Counted from the first letter of the stretch, positions 24,739 to 35,290 are shown. The stretch is 41,906 nt of DNA from Gammaproteobacteria bacterium (GCA_009839505.1 VXPO01000153.1:1-41906); one strand, 5' to 3'. Notes: generated by a model not told the origin, from the sequence alone. Translations and numbers: made by a program.

Positions 24739-25935
24739 TCACCAGCTCCCGGAGTCCTCCGGCCGACGACCGCGGGAATCCAGCGCGTCCATGTCTGCGC
24801 CACCTGCGATCAGGGCGACGACGACTTCCGAAGAGGGCAGGTAGCGCGCGAGGGCCCGGTGCAGGGGGGTGCGCCCGCGGTTGTCGCGGGCGTTGATGTC
24901 GGCACCCGCCTTTAGGAGGGCCTTGACCACCTCTCCAGACTCGCCGGCACTGGCGATGGCATGCAGGGGCGTGGCGTCGTGCATGTCGCGACCGTTCGCG
25001 TCCACACCCACCGCCGCGAGTGCTGCAATCACGGCGGCGCTGTCGCTGAAGCAGGCGGCAACATGCAGGGCGTTGAAGTCGTGAACCGTCATCGCATCGA
25101 CGTCGGCACCGCCTTCGGCCAGGGCTTGGACTACCGCGGGGCTGCGGTTGAAACGGGCCGCCACATGCAGGGGCTTAAGGCCTCGCTTGTCGCGTTCCTT
25201 GAGGAAATTCAACAGCTCGGACATCGCGCCGATATCGTTGTTGGCCTGCTCCTCGTGAGACGCGCTCGACCAGGCCACGGCCCGCGACGGAATCCAAGAG
25301 CTCGATTGGGCCGCGAGTTCCACGAGCAGGGAGAAGATCTTGGGGTTCTCGCCATCGACGAGCGCATTGGCGAGAAGGGCTTCCTGGTTGGGCAAGGGCG
25401 CTTGCGCCTCCGTCGGATCCTCGCGGAGCGCCTCGATGCGTTCGAAGTACCAGGGCGTGCCCCACAGTTCGAAGCCGAAGGTTCCGAACGAGCTGACGCC
25501 GACCGGCGGAACGAAGTCGTCCATCGTCGCCGGTACCGAGCCGGAATCCGGATCGGCCCCGGCCCGGAGCAGCGCCGCGACGACCTCCGCACTGGCGGAC
25601 GCCATCGCCGCACTGTGCAGGGGAGTGTGGTCGCGCTCGTCGCGCATGCCCACTTCGGCACCCGCGGCGACAAGCGCCGTGATGACGAACGGACTGTCGT
25701 TGTGCATCGCTGCAACGTGCAAGGGGGTGCGGCCAAGGGCGCCGCGGGCGGCGAGATCCGTGCCCGCACGGACGCACTCGGCGACATCCTCGACGCTGGC
25801 GGTGCGAAAATAGCCGTTCGAGTCCCACTCGGCACAGTCCTCGGCGGCCGTCGAGGCCATGGCCGAGACGGAAACCGCGACCAGCAGAGCAATCCGGTGT
25901 GCCGCTGTGGGTCGCGGCGTGTGGATCCCGAGCAT
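24739..25935 (-). CDS. Exported ankyrin-repeat protein
   Basis: 398 residues. An N-terminal signal peptide (IALLVAVSVSAMASTAAE) is followed by ankyrin repeats in two blocks: two to three repeats at about 65-135 (GRTPLHVAAMHND, DHTPLHSAAMASA) and four to five at about 250-390 (GLKPLHVAARFNR, DFNALHVAACFSD, DATPLHAIASAGE, GRTPLHRALARYL). A non-ankyrin stretch (about 140-240) separates them. Function unknown; periplasmic or secreted protein binding is likely. Confidence 0.9.
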   Translation of the reverse strand: MLGIHTPRPTAAHRIALLVAVSVSAMASTAAEDCAEWDSNGYFRTASVEDVAECVRAGTDLAARGALGRTPLHVAAMHNDSPFVITALVAAGAEVGMRDERDHTPLHSAAMASASAEVVAALLRAGADPDSGSVPATMDDFVPPVGVSSFGTFGFELWGTPWYFERIEALREDPTEAQAPLPNQEALLANALVDGENPKIFSLLVELAAQSSSWIPSRAVAWSSASHEEQANNDIGAMSELLNFLKERDKRGLKPLHVAARFNRSPAVVQALAEGGADVDAMTVHDFNALHVAACFSDSAAVIAALAAVGVDANGRDMHDATPLHAIASAGESGEVVKALLKAGADINARDNRGRTPLHRALARYLPSSEVVVALIAGGADMDALDSRGRRPEDSGSW

Positions 25936-26030
25936 TTCACGGATTCGCGACGGACGATGGCCGAAGCATACCGCTTTGTCGCGCTAGCCGACGTGACAGC
26001 GGTGTTGCCCTTCGGCGACGTTTGGCGTGA

Positions 26031-27065
<1,035 letters not shown>

Positions 27066-27083
27066 AACAGCACGTTTCGACGA

Positions 27084-27113
27084 TTGAAACGATGTTCCGC
27101 GTCCCCATATAAC
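27084..27113 (+). promoter_or_regulatory. Predicted sigma-70 promoter of trxA
   Basis: TTGAAA (27084-27089), 18-bp spacer, TATAAC (27108-27113). It starts 18 bases after the hemB stop and would give trxA a leader of about 93 nt containing a three-fold 12-bp repeat. A nearby GTTGAAAC/GTTTCGAC pair (27061-27080) forms an imperfect dyad. Confidence 0.6.
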
Positions 27114-27163
27114 TGCCCGGGTGGTAGACTTTCCCGATTCGCCGCTCGTCGAATTTCCGCAAG

Positions 27164-27198
27164 AGACAGACGCAAAGACAGACGCAAAGACAGACCAA
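27164..27198 (+). repeat. Three tandem 12-bp repeats in the trxA leader
   Basis: AGACAGACGCAA occurs at 27164-27175 and 27176-27187 without a gap, followed by AGACAGACCAA (27188-27198), the same unit lacking one G. The array ends just before the GGGAG ribosome-binding site of trxA. The purine-rich, unpaired sequence may be a translation-enhancer or simply slipped-strand expansion. Confidence 0.85.
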
Positions 27199-27212
27199 GG
27201 GAGCAAGACTTC

Positions 27213-27539
27213 ATGTCGGACAACATTGAGCACGTCACCGACGCCGACTGGGACGAGAAGGTCCTCGGCGCCGACAAGCCGGTCCTCGTCGACTACTGGG
27301 CCGAGTGGTGTGGACCCTGCAAGATGATCGCGCCGATTCTCGAGGAGATCGCCGACGAGTACGCCGACCGCGTGCAGGTCTGCAAGCTGGACATCGATTC
27401 CAACCAGCAGACGCCGCCGAAGTACGGCATTCGTGGCATCCCAACGCTGATGCTGTTCCGCAACGGCGAAGTCGAAGCCACCAAGGTCGGTGCGCTGTCC
27501 AAGTCTCAACTCGCGGCGTTTCTCGACAGCAATATCTGA
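27213..27539 (+). CDS. trxA: Thioredoxin 1
   Basis: 108 residues with the active site WCGPC (Cys33, Cys36), the cis-Pro region [14 protein letters not shown] and the usual length. It is the general cytoplasmic disulfide reductase. A GGGAG site lies 10 bases upstream; an in-frame extension to 27084 would include the promoter and tandem repeats and was rejected. trxA-rho is a conserved gammaproteobacterial pair. Confidence 0.98.
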   Translation: MSDNIEHVTDADWDEKVLGADKPVLVDYWAEWCGPCKMIAPILEEIADEYADRVQVCKLDIDSNQQTPPKYGIRGIPTLMLFRNGEVEATKVGALSKSQLAAFLDSNI

Positions 27540-27981
27540 CACGCGACCGCTTCGCGGTCGCCCCGAGATTCGCTGCGCGAATCTCCAGCCCGCCGCAAGG
27601 TCCGCGGCCGGCCATCCCGGGTCGTCCAATTGGCTGGTCCTGCGGTCCCGGATTGAGGTGCCGCAACGGCGGGCCCCTACCGAAAACCCGCCTATAGACG
27701 CCGCCGAGTTCGCGGTGGTAGAGTCCGCGCCACGACGCGCGTGCATCGGCCGCCGGATGGGGGAAGTCCGCAACGGAGCCGATGGCCAAGCCAAAGCCAC
27801 TTCCGTGAGAGGTGGCGAATCCGGTTAGGAAGTTACTGCTTCATCGAAGGATTGGCGAAGGCCGAAGGTGCCGCCCGCGACACCTTCCATGTGTTCAACC
27901 CTGTGTTCAACAAATCCTCAATTCCACGCACGGATTCATCCGTGACCCTCGCTGCACTCCCAACCACCAACGGGACCCACC
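27540..27981 (+). other. Long trxA-rho intergenic leader
   Basis: 442 bases without a convincing gene. It begins with a double hairpin just after the trxA stop (27543-27585). A 12-bp-period direct repeat TGTGTTCAAC occurs at 27890-27899 and 27902-27911. A TATAGA at 27693-27698 is a possible -10 but lacks a -35. rho leaders are long and autoregulated by Rho-dependent attenuation in E. coli; the same is inferred here. The rho start has GGGACCC shortly upstream. Confidence 0.5.
27543..27585. repeat. Double hairpin element after trxA
   Basis: GCGACCGC-TTC-GCGGTCGC (27543-27561), linker CCC, GAGATTCGC-TGC-GCGAATCTC (27565-27585); both stems are perfect and both loops have three bases. It begins 3 bases after the trxA stop codon. 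The second hairpin and linker match the element at 40403-40464 in opposite orientation. No T-run follows. Confidence 0.8.
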
Positions 27982-29247
27982 ATGAACCTGACTGACCTGA
28001 AACGAAAACCCGTCGGCGAATTGATCGACATGGCCCGGGACATGGGCCTCGACAACCTGGCCCGCTCGCGCAAGCAGGAAGTCGTCGCTGCGATCCTGCG
28101 CAAGCAGGCGACCAACGGCGAAGACATCTACGGCGAGGGGACGCTGGAGATTCTCCCCGACGGGTACGGTTTCCTCCGTTCGGCCGACAGTTCCTACCTC
28201 GCCGGACCTGACGACATCTACGTTTCGCAGAACCAGATCCGGCGGTTCAACCTGCGAACCGGGGACGGCATCGCCGGCAAGATCCGGCCGCCGAAAGGGG
28301 GAGGGGAGCGCTACTTCGCGCTGTTGAAGATCGACGAGATCAACTTCAGCGAGCCCAACGCCAAGAAACAGAAGATCCTTTTCGAGAACCTCACCCCCGA
28401 CTTCCCCGACGAGAAGCTGACCTTGGAACGGGGCAACGGCACCACCCAGGACCTGTCGTCCCGCATCGTCGACCTGATCGCGCCCATCGGCAAGGGCCAG
28501 CGGGCGTTGATCGTCTCGCCGCCCAAGGCCGGCAAAACCCTGATGCTGCAGAACATCGCCGACTCCATCGCGGCAACCAACCCCGATGTGGTGCTCATCG
28601 TCCTGCTCATCGACGAGCGACCCGAGGAAGTCACCGACATGCGTCGCATGGTGCGCGGTGAGGTGGTCGCCAGCACCTTCGACGAACCGCCCTCGCGGCA
28701 CGTCCAAGTGGCCGAGATGGTGATCGAGAAAGCCAAGCGGCTGGTCGAACACCAAAAGGATGTGGTCATCCTCCTGGACTCCATCACCCGTCTGGCCCGG
28801 GCCTACAACACCATCGTGCCTTCGTCGGGCAAGGTGCTCACCGGCGGCGTTGACGCCAACGCCCTGGAACGGCCCAAGCGGTTCTACGGTGCCGCCCGGA
28901 ACTTCATCGAGGGAGGCAGCCTGTCCATCATCGCCACGGCTCTCATCGACACCGGTTCGAGGATGGACGAGGTGATCTACGAGGAATTCAAGGGACGCGG
29001 CAACCTGGAGATCCACCTCGAACGGAAGATCGCGGAGAAACGCGTTTGGCCGGCCATCAACATCCGCCGTTCCGGCACCCGCCGAGAGGAGCGCCTGCTC
29101 TCGGAGGACGAACTCCAGCGTGTTTGGATCCTGCGCAAGTTGCTGCACGACATGGAGGACATCGCCGCCATCGAGTTCATGGTCGACAAGCTCAAGGAAA
29201 CCCGCACCAACGACGAGTTCTTCAACTCCATGCGCGGCGGACGCTGA
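27982..29247 (+). CDS. rho: Transcription termination factor Rho
   Basis: 421 residues, close to the E. coli enzyme throughout. An N-terminal helical domain ([18 protein letters not shown]) and cold-shock RNA-binding domain ([22 protein letters not shown] in parts) precede the hexameric ATPase: Walker A PKAGKT (181-186), the Q-loop, and [39 protein letters not shown] in the core. It terminates untranslated transcripts by 5'-3' RNA translocation. A small hairpin (CCCCT-TAG-AGGGG, 29275-29287) follows 28 bases after the stop. Confidence 0.98.
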   Translation: MNLTDLKRKPVGELIDMARDMGLDNLARSRKQEVVAAILRKQATNGEDIYGEGTLEILPDGYGFLRSADSSYLAGPDDIYVSQNQIRRFNLRTGDGIAGKIRPPKGGGERYFALLKIDEINFSEPNAKKQKILFENLTPDFPDEKLTLERGNGTTQDLSSRIVDLIAPIGKGQRALIVSPPKAGKTLMLQNIADSIAATNPDVVLIVLLIDERPEEVTDMRRMVRGEVVASTFDEPPSRHVQVAEMVIEKAKRLVEHQKDVVILLDSITRLARAYNTIVPSSGKVLTGGVDANALERPKRFYGAARNFIEGGSLSIIATALIDTGSRMDEVIYEEFKGRGNLEIHLERKIAEKRVWPAINIRRSGTRREERLLSEDELQRVWILRKLLHDMEDIAAIEFMVDKLKETRTNDEFFNSMRGGR

Positions 29248-29347
29248 CCGTACGGCCCCTCGTTTCGTTGCGAACCCCTTAGAGGGGATCCACACAAGCG
29301 CCAACTTGCCGTGCGGGCAGTGTGTCTCGACCCGGCATGACCGGGCG

Positions 29348-29596
29348 TCAAGCCATTTGCCTCCAACCGAGAAAGAGCAACACGACCGCAATCACCATGA
29401 AAACTACTCGAAAGAACCAACACCAGCCCGCGAAGTGGTTTTCCAGCAACCTAGCCCCCCATTCCCAGTGAATCCACCTCAAGAACCGAATCCTGAGCCG
29501 TACCAGTTGCGGGACCCAGGGAATGACGAGCAGGCAAAGAACCGCGAGTAGGAACAGCAGCCAGTCAGCCATGGGGGCCGTGAGCCAATCCAGCAT
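29348..29596 (-). CDS. Small hypothetical membrane protein
   Basis: 82 residues, not recognised. Two strongly hydrophobic stretches (WLLFLLAVLCLLVIPWV, about 12-28, and FFRVVFMVIAVVLLFLGW, about 61-78) flank a basic, tryptophan-rich segment (RLRIRFLRWIHWEWG), consistent with a two-helix inner-membrane protein. No good ribosome-binding site precedes either ATG (29596 or 29572), so expression is uncertain. It lies between rho and the hem operon, downstream of repeat copy 3. Confidence 0.5.
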   Translation of the reverse strand: MLDWLTAPMADWLLFLLAVLCLLVIPWVPQLVRLRIRFLRWIHWEWGARLLENHFAGWCWFFRVVFMVIAVVLLFLGWRQMA

Positions 29597-29715
29597 GGAG
29601 CGAAGGAGCTAGCGTACACGCAGAGGCCACGGGTTGGGACTGCGCTACCGTGTCGCCCAGGTAGACGCCTACGACCAAGTTGTCTGTGTGTCCGCTCGGC
29701 ATGGGCGACCAGGAG

Positions 29716-29794
29716 GGTCGGCGTGGCTGGGCCGGAGGCGAACCCCGGCGCACAGCGATAGCGAAGCGCCGGGGACGGCTTTGGGGCGCTACGG
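29716..29794 (-). repeat. Stop-codon-embedded stem-loop repeat, copy 3
   Basis: On the minus strand it begins CCGTAG, the last Pro codon and stop of hemY, and continues GCGCCCCAAAGCCG. Its stem is perfect over 9 bp: CCCCGGCGC and GCGCCGGGG, where copy 2 has a mismatch; the loop reads TTCGCTATCGCTGT. It ends GGTTCGCCTCCGGCCCAGCC and ACGCCGACC. Downstream (29600-29715) no gene was recognised. Confidence 0.88.
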
Positions 29795-30952
29795 TTTGAG
29801 TTCCAATGCCCGTCGATAGTGACGGTTGGCCGCCGCCGCATCGCTGTTCGCGGTGCTGAGAGCGGCGAGTTCTTCAAGAGTCTCGGTGTTCTCCTCTCGG
29901 ACAAGGCTGGCCTCAAGGTACTCCTTGGCCTTCGCCGAGTCGCCGGTGGCATTCGCCAGCCGCCCAAGGGTGAGCAGCAGCGCAGGATCGTCCGGGTGCC
30001 GCTTCGACCAGGCCACGGCGTGCGCAAGTTGCTTGGCAGGATCGGCGTCGAGGGTGCCGTAGCGCTTCACCCAAGCGTCTCGCCATTGTCCCTTCAGGGC
30101 GTGACGCAGTTCCGCCTCGGCCTCGTCGGGCGCCTCCGTCGACGTTGCATCGACAAAGTCCAGAAGCAATTGCTCGTCGGCGCGTAGCTTCTTTGGAACG
30201 GACTTCCATGCCCTGCGTGCATGATCGGCCGCGTTGGCGCTGTGGCGCGATCGGGAAAGGCGCGACCGCCAGATCTCCCTCTGCACGTCGTCCGCATCGC
30301 CGTCCTTGGGCACCTCGCCTGCAAGGTCCGCCACGGCCTCCCAGTCGTCCAGCGCCTTGTGGGCCTCGAACAGTCGCTTGATCACGACCGGATGGCGGGG
30401 CGCTTTCCGGCGCAACGGCCCCAGGGTGTCGATACTGGCGCGCCATTGTCCGGCAGATTGCTGCAGCTCGGCGTGAACCAAGCCTACGGCGAACGCAGCA
30501 TCGGGTGTGGACTCGCGCGCCTTCTTGAGGATCGCGTCGCGCTCTTCGAAGCGGCCCATTTCGGTCGCTGCGCGTGCTGCGGCAAAGTGGTTGAAAAGTG
30601 GTGTGTCGACCCGCTCGGCGGAGGCTTGGAACGCATCGCTCGCTTCCTGCCAGCGTTCTTCGGCGAGGAGCATGAGTCCGCGTACGGTGCGGTTTCTGGC
30701 GGTGGTGGTTCGGCGCGACCGGACCCAGCCGGAGACAGCCGAGCCGCCGCCCAGCACCCGGCGCGTCACTAGCACAAGGGCGTAGATGACAAGGACTAGG
30801 ACGACAACGGCGGCGATGGCAAACCAGAGACTCGTCTCCAGGGTCGCGCCGCCGTAGGAGATGAGGACATAGCCGGAATCCCGAACCATCAACGTCGCGA
30901 GCACGGCGCCGACGGCGACCGCGAGGATCAGCAGGACGAGGAAGACGATCAC
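29789..30952 (-). CDS. hemY: HemY-like TPR membrane protein
   Basis: 387 residues. Two N-terminal transmembrane helices (VFLVLLILAVAVGAVLATLMV and SLWFAIAAVVVLVLVIYALVLV) match the HemY N-terminal domain; TPR-type helical repeats fill the remainder. This proteobacterial HemY is found in hem operons but is not protoporphyrinogen oxidase; its biochemical role is unclear. It starts with GTG overlapping the hemX stop (GTGA). The stop codon is supplied by the dispersed repeat. Confidence 0.93.
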   Translation of the reverse strand: MIVFLVLLILAVAVGAVLATLMVRDSGYVLISYGGATLETSLWFAIAAVVVLVLVIYALVLVTRRVLGGGSAVSGWVRSRRTTTARNRTVRGLMLLAEERWQEASDAFQASAERVDTPLFNHFAAARAATEMGRFEERDAILKKARESTPDAAFAVGLVHAELQQSAGQWRASIDTLGPLRRKAPRHPVVIKRLFEAHKALDDWEAVADLAGEVPKDGDADDVQREIWRSRLSRSRHSANAADHARRAWKSVPKKLRADEQLLLDFVDATSTEAPDEAEAELRHALKGQWRDAWVKRYGTLDADPAKQLAHAVAWSKRHPDDPALLLTLGRLANATGDSAKAKEYLEASLVREENTETLEELAALSTANSDAAAANRHYRRALELKP

Positions 30953-32124
30953 TCGGGTTCCACCTCGGCGGCCGATCCTTCGCGCAGCCCGCGAAGCACG
31001 GTGAGCGAGCCCGAGATGTCGGGCAACTCCTCGGCGAGGTCCACGGCCAGCAGCGCGTCGAGTTCACGGCTGGCTTCGACCACTACCGCGCGTTCCGGGT
31101 CGACGAATCGGTGCAGCCACTCGCGGGCGGACTGCAGGCTGTTCGTGTAGATCCGTTGGTCGTGCCGCAAGAGCGCGAGTTGGGCGCGTTCCAGCGCCAG
31201 GATCATGTGCTGTTCCAGGTACTCCGCCTGGTCCGGCGGCAGCAACGGCCGGACCGCTTCGCCCTCGTGACGGCGGAACCGCACCAGCCCTTCGAGTCGG
31301 GACAGCAGGCTGGCGACCATGGACTCGTCCCCGTCGACCGCATCCGGTTCCTTCGAGTCCCCGGCAACGTACTCAGGAAGCCGCAACGGCAGGTCTTGTA
31401 GCAAGCCCTTCGTCGCCTCGAGCCGGAGGTACAGACCCTGGATGTCGACGTCCTCGAAGGTGCGCAGCGCCAGGCGTTCGGCGGTGACGAGGGCGCGCAC
31501 GTCGTGGAAGGCGAAGTCGTCGAGATCGGCCAGCAGACCATCGGCTCGCTCCAGCAGCGTATCCGCGCCCTTGGCATCCCGCTGTAGGTTCAGGCGATGG
31601 TTGGCGACCGACAGTAGGTACTCCACCTCGGCGAGCTTCCACTCGCGTGACGAGGGCGGCGCCTCGGCCGGCCTTGTCACCTGTGCTTCGGCCAAGGCAG
31701 TGCGCGTGCTGGCGAGCGCGGCCTGCTGTTCGGCAAGCTCTCCACGTACCGCCTGCAGTTCGTTGGCGAGCGCGGTAAGAGCCTGCTGAATCTCTTCCTC
31801 GCGGCGGTTCGCCTCGTTGCGGACTCCTGAAACCTCGGTTCGAACAAGCTCCGCCATGCGCGCATCCGGATTCTCGGTCCAGTCGAGCCAGAACAGGTAA
31901 CCGGCAAATCCCGCCGCAGCCAGGGCGAAGAGCAGCGCTAACGCGGCCACGGCGCGTCCGGATCTACGGGAGTTCGTGGGCGAGTCCTTGGCCCCCGGTT
32001 GCGGTGCCGCCGATGCCGCGACCATGGGTGGCGTCGAGTCTGGCGGTTTCGTGGCACCGCACTCAGGCACCTTCGCGTCATCCGCCTTTGCAGGCTTCGT
32101 TGCGGATTCTTCGAGATCGGTCAT
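30949..32124 (-). CDS. hemX: HemX family membrane protein
   Basis: 391 residues: an unstructured Pro/Ala/Lys-rich cytoplasmic N-terminus, one transmembrane helix (AVAALALLFALAAAGFAGYLFWL), a coiled coil (EEEIQQALTALANELQAVRGELAEQQAAL in parts) and a helical domain with WKLAEVEYLLSVANHRLNLQRD, the HemX signature. Despite old annotations it lacks the methyltransferase domain. It overlaps both hemD and hemY by four bases. Confidence 0.93.
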   Translation of the reverse strand: MTDLEESATKPAKADDAKVPECGATKPPDSTPPMVAASAAPQPGAKDSPTNSRRSGRAVAALALLFALAAAGFAGYLFWLDWTENPDARMAELVRTEVSGVRNEANRREEEIQQALTALANELQAVRGELAEQQAALASTRTALAEAQVTRPAEAPPSSREWKLAEVEYLLSVANHRLNLQRDAKGADTLLERADGLLADLDDFAFHDVRALVTAERLALRTFEDVDIQGLYLRLEATKGLLQDLPLRLPEYVAGDSKEPDAVDGDESMVASLLSRLEGLVRFRRHEGEAVRPLLPPDQAEYLEQHMILALERAQLALLRHDQRIYTNSLQSAREWLHRFVDPERAVVVEASRELDALLAVDLAEELPDISGSLTVLRGLREGSAAEVEPE

Positions 32125-32801
32125 CGTGTCTTCTTGCCGCGCAGCCTGACCAAGGCGTCCACGACCGCCCTCGAGCCGGCACCCGCCGTGGCGATCACGT
32201 TTTCGAATCCCACGGTCCTGGCAATGTCCGAGACACGCGCGGATGGCACGAGCAGCGGCACGTTCGGATCGCGACCGTCAGCAAACCACAGTTTCCCGAC
32301 GACGCGCAATCCGTCGCCGCTCGCGGCGACAATGACGTCGATGGAACGCATCGCCGGCGCGGGCTCGCAGGGAACACGCCGATAGACGTCCCACTCGGAG
32401 ACGGTACCGCCTTGGGATTCGAGCCACCGTTGCAGCGTGTCGGTCCCACCCTCGCCTTTGACGAGAAGTGTGTGGCGCGGAACCGAATCCTTGAGAGTGT
32501 CCGCCACGCATGAGGCATTGTCCTGGGGAGGCCAGGCCGACGCGTGCCCCCTGCGTTTCAGCAGGACGTGGGCGGGGACACCGATCGCGATGCCCGGGCC
32601 GCCCCCCCAGCCGTTAGCGCAGGCACCCTCGACGGCGTGCTCGGAAACGAATACGGCAAGGTCGAAAGAGCCTTCCGGCTGGGCTTTGGCCAAGTGTTCA
32701 ATGCTGAGCACGGGCGCCTTGACGACCTCGAAGCCGTGACCGGCGAGCACCTCGGCCTGGCGCGTGGCACCGGGCTCGGTTCGGGTCACCCAGACACGCA
32801 T
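32121..32801 (-). CDS. hemD: Uroporphyrinogen-III synthase
   Basis: 226 residues, slightly shorter than the usual 240-260. It cyclises and inverts ring D of hydroxymethylbilane. Family features are weak, as usual: MRVWVTRTEPGA, LAVFVSEHAVEG, LLVKGEGGTDTL, DVYRRVPCEP and VAASGDGLRVV. The start at 32801 fits the first beta strand; it is 28 bases after hemC. The order hemC-hemD-hemX-hemY strongly supports the call. Confidence 0.93.
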   Translation of the reverse strand: MRVWVTRTEPGATRQAEVLAGHGFEVVKAPVLSIEHLAKAQPEGSFDLAVFVSEHAVEGACANGWGGGPGIAIGVPAHVLLKRRGHASAWPPQDNASCVADTLKDSVPRHTLLVKGEGGTDTLQRWLESQGGTVSEWDVYRRVPCEPAPAMRSIDVIVAASGDGLRVVGKLWFADGRDPNVPLLVPSARVSDIARTVGFENVIATAGAGSRAVVDALVRLRGKKTR

Positions 32802-32829
32802 GGAATGGACACGGTCATGCCGGGACGTC

Positions 32830-33756
32830 TCAACCGTCGTTGCCGAGCAGTTCACGAGCACCCAGCCTTTCGAGGCTGTCGGCGGCTTGTCCACCGAGCT
32901 CGATAGGATCGTCGCCCGTCAGTTCGACCCGCAGCAGGCGCGATCCGTCGGGGGCCGCGACGACGGCGATCATGCGCAGCTTCCCGTTTTCGCGGACGCC
33001 GTGCGCACCGAGTGGTACCGCGCAGTCGGCGCCGAGCCGTCGGGTCAGCTCACGCTCGGCGCGAACACAGTCCTCGACGTCGCCGTGGATTCCGCTGCGC
33101 AACCGGTCCTTGAGTTCGTCGTCCCGGGCATTGAACTCCACCGCCAAGGCACCCTGGCCCGGTGCCGGAACGAGCACCTCCGGATCGATCCGTTGGGCGA
33201 TTCGCTCGCCGAGACCAAGGCGGTCGAGGCCAGCCGAGGCCAGCAGCAAGGCATCGCAGACACCCTCGTCGAGACGCCGAAGCCGCGTGTCGACGTTGCC
33301 CCGGAGCGGCATCGTCGCGATGCCATTGACCAGCGTCGCAAGCAGGGCGCGCCGGCGAATGCTCGAGGTGCCCACCACGGTGTCGGGCGGCAGGTCGACG
33401 AGGGATCGGCCCTGCGCGTCTTCGCGGACGACCAGGGCGTCGCGCACGTCCGCCCGCCGTCCGAACGTCTGCAGCGCGAGGGAATCGGGAGCGGTGGCGG
33501 GTACATCCTTCATGCTGTGCACGGCAAGTTCCGCACGACCTTGCGTGATGGCGTCCCGCAGGGCGTCGATGAACACGCCCTTTCCGGAGATGGGGCCGGT
33601 GACAGGCGCCGTCTTGTCGATGTCGCCCTGGGTCTGCACGGGCACCAGTTCGACTTCCAGGGAAGGGTCTTGTTTGCAGAGCGTTTCCGCCACGGACCGG
33701 GTCTGGACCATGGCCAGCGGGCTGCGGCGGGTGGCGATGCGTAAGGTGGTGGGCAT
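32830..33756 (-). CDS. hemC: Hydroxymethylbilane synthase (porphobilinogen deaminase)
   Basis: 308 residues. RIATRRSPLAMVQT, HSMKDVPA, VVGTSSIRRRALL, LRGNVDTRLRRL and VPAPGQGALAVE are the family motifs; the dipyrromethane cofactor is attached at Cys245 (GADCAVPLG). The ATG at 33756 was chosen because the first strand starts there; a longer in-frame extension runs antisense into argH. It is divergent from argH with 118 bp between them. Confidence 0.97.
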   Translation of the reverse strand: MPTTLRIATRRSPLAMVQTRSVAETLCKQDPSLEVELVPVQTQGDIDKTAPVTGPISGKGVFIDALRDAITQGRAELAVHSMKDVPATAPDSLALQTFGRRADVRDALVVREDAQGRSLVDLPPDTVVGTSSIRRRALLATLVNGIATMPLRGNVDTRLRRLDEGVCDALLLASAGLDRLGLGERIAQRIDPEVLVPAPGQGALAVEFNARDDELKDRLRSGIHGDVEDCVRAERELTRRLGADCAVPLGAHGVRENGKLRMIAVVAAPDGSRLLRVELTGDDPIELGGQAADSLERLGARELLGNDG

Positions 33757-33780
33757 GGTTCGTGGCTGCAAGTGGGCCAT

Positions 33781-33789
33781 TGATATAAT
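33781..33789 (+). promoter_or_regulatory. Predicted extended -10 promoter of argH
   Basis: TGATATAAT is a consensus -10 (33784-33789) with the extended TGn motif directly before it, needing no strong -35; none is obvious. It lies 86 bp before the argH ATG in the hemC-argH divergent region. No arginine-repressor box was recognised. Confidence 0.55.
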
Positions 33790-33874
33790 CGCGCGCCGGC
33801 TAAGGCCTTGCACAGGGTAAGCGGCCCTCGTAGAGGCCACCGTTCCCCTTGAGGCCACCGACGACGGATCGACC

Positions 33875-35290
33875 ATGGCCAAAGATGGAAACACGGGCAA
33901 CCCCGCGGCGGACAACCCCGAGACTCGCATGTGGGGCGGTCGCTTCGCCGAGCCCACCGATGCCTTCGTCGCGCGTTTCACAGCCTCCGTGGACGTCGAC
34001 AAGCGGTTATACCACCACGACATACGGTGCTCCATCGTCCACGCCAACGGCTTGCGCGCTGCCGGCGTCCTCGATGCCGACGAGCATCGGACCATCGTCG
34101 AGGGTCTCGAGGCCATAGGGGCTGAGGTCGAACGGGACGATTTCGACTGGGACCCCGCCCTGGAAGACGTCCATATGAACATCGAGGCGCGCCTCACCGA
34201 ACTGGTGGGCGAGGTGGGCAAAAAGCTTCACACCGCACGATCCCGCAACGACCAGGTGGCGACGGACGTGCGCCTGTGGTTGCGCGATGCGATCGGGGCA
34301 ATCGACGCGCAGTTGAAGGAACTGATGGGCGGGATCCTCGACCTCGCCAGCGGCCACACCGAGACGGTGATGCCGGGACTCACCCACCTTCAGACCGCCC
34401 AGCCCGTGACCTTCGCCCACCACCTGATGGCGTGGTTCGAAATGGCGAAACGCGACCGCGCCCGTTTCCGGGACTGCCTGGAACGGGCCAACGTCTCCCC
34501 CTTGGGTAGCGCTGCGCTTGCGGGCACCACCTTCCCCATCGATCGGGTGGCGTCCGCCGCCGAACTGGGTTTCGACGCGCCGGCGGCGAATTCGCTCGAT
34601 GCGGTGAGCGACCGCGACTTCGCCCTGGAGTTCTGCGCGGTGGCGAGCCTCGCCGCGGTACACCTGTCCCGCTGGTGCGAGGAGATCATCCTGTGGGTGT
34701 CGCCGCAGTGGGGTTTCGTCACCCTGCCGGACGCATACTGCACCGGCTCGAGCATCATGCCGCAGAAGAAGAACCCCGACGTGGCGGAACTGGTGCGCGG
34801 CAAGACCGGGCGCGTCATCGGCAATCTGAACGCGCTGCTCGTGCTGATGAAGGGCCAGCCGCTCGCCTACAACCGGGATAACCAGGAGGACAAGCTGCCG
34901 CTGTTCGACACCGCGGACACCCTGGTCGACTGCTTGGACGCGATGACGCGAATCATCGCCGCCTTGGAACCCCATCCCGCCGCGATGCGCGACGCCGCTG
35001 AGAGGGGTTTCGCCGTGGCCACGGACTTTGCGGACTACCTGGTGCGGCGCGACGTGCCATTCAGGGATGCCCATGAGATCGTCGGCCGGGCCGTCGCCAT
35101 GTGCGTGGAGCGTGAGGTTGCCTTGGACCAGATTCCGCTCGACGACCTGCAGGCGTTGTGTCCGCGGGTAGACGAGGATGTCTACGGCGTGCTCACCCTC
35201 GACGGTGCTGTCGCCGCCCGCGACCACGTCGGCGGAACGGCACCGAGAGCAGTAGCAGCGGCGATCGAGGCCGCCCGGAGACACTTGTAA
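33875..35290 (+). CDS. argH: Argininosuccinate lyase
   Basis: 471 residues; cleaves argininosuccinate to arginine and fumarate. The N-terminus has MWGGRF, the substrate-binding [12 protein letters not shown] and [20 protein letters not shown] (in parts), and the superfamily signature [12 protein letters not shown] (291-302) with the catalytic serine loop. It has a 12-residue hydrophilic N-terminal extension relative to E. coli. Its TAA stop overlaps the ATG of the lptM-like gene (TAATG). Confidence 0.98.
   Translation: MAKDGNTGNPAADNPETRMWGGRFAEPTDAFVARFTASVDVDKRLYHHDIRCSIVHANGLRAAGVLDADEHRTIVEGLEAIGAEVERDDFDWDPALEDVHMNIEARLTELVGEVGKKLHTARSRNDQVATDVRLWLRDAIGAIDAQLKELMGGILDLASGHTETVMPGLTHLQTAQPVTFAHHLMAWFEMAKRDRARFRDCLERANVSPLGSAALAGTTFPIDRVASAAELGFDAPAANSLDAVSDRDFALEFCAVASLAAVHLSRWCEEIILWVSPQWGFVTLPDAYCTGSSIMPQKKNPDVAELVRGKTGRVIGNLNALLVLMKGQPLAYNRDNQEDKLPLFDTADTLVDCLDAMTRIIAALEPHPAAMRDAAERGFAVATDFADYLVRRDVPFRDAHEIVGRAVAMCVEREVALDQIPLDDLQALCPRVDEDVYGVLTLDGAVAARDHVGGTAPRAVAAAIEAARRHL

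Noticed and set aside
27164-27198. CRISPR-like or VNTR array
   Set aside because: Only three 12-bp units with no spacers; described as a tandem repeat instead.
29275-29287. Intrinsic terminator after rho
   Set aside because: A 5-bp stem with a TAG loop and no T-run is too weak to call.
27907-29391. 494-codon frame antisense to rho
   Set aside because: No family-like sequence; the sense strand is unmistakable Rho.
29565-29753. 62-codon minus-strand frame between hemY and the small membrane gene (LVVGVYLGDT)
   Set aside because: It starts inside repeat copy 3, has no ribosome site and no recognised family; it could be a remnant, but evidence is insufficient.
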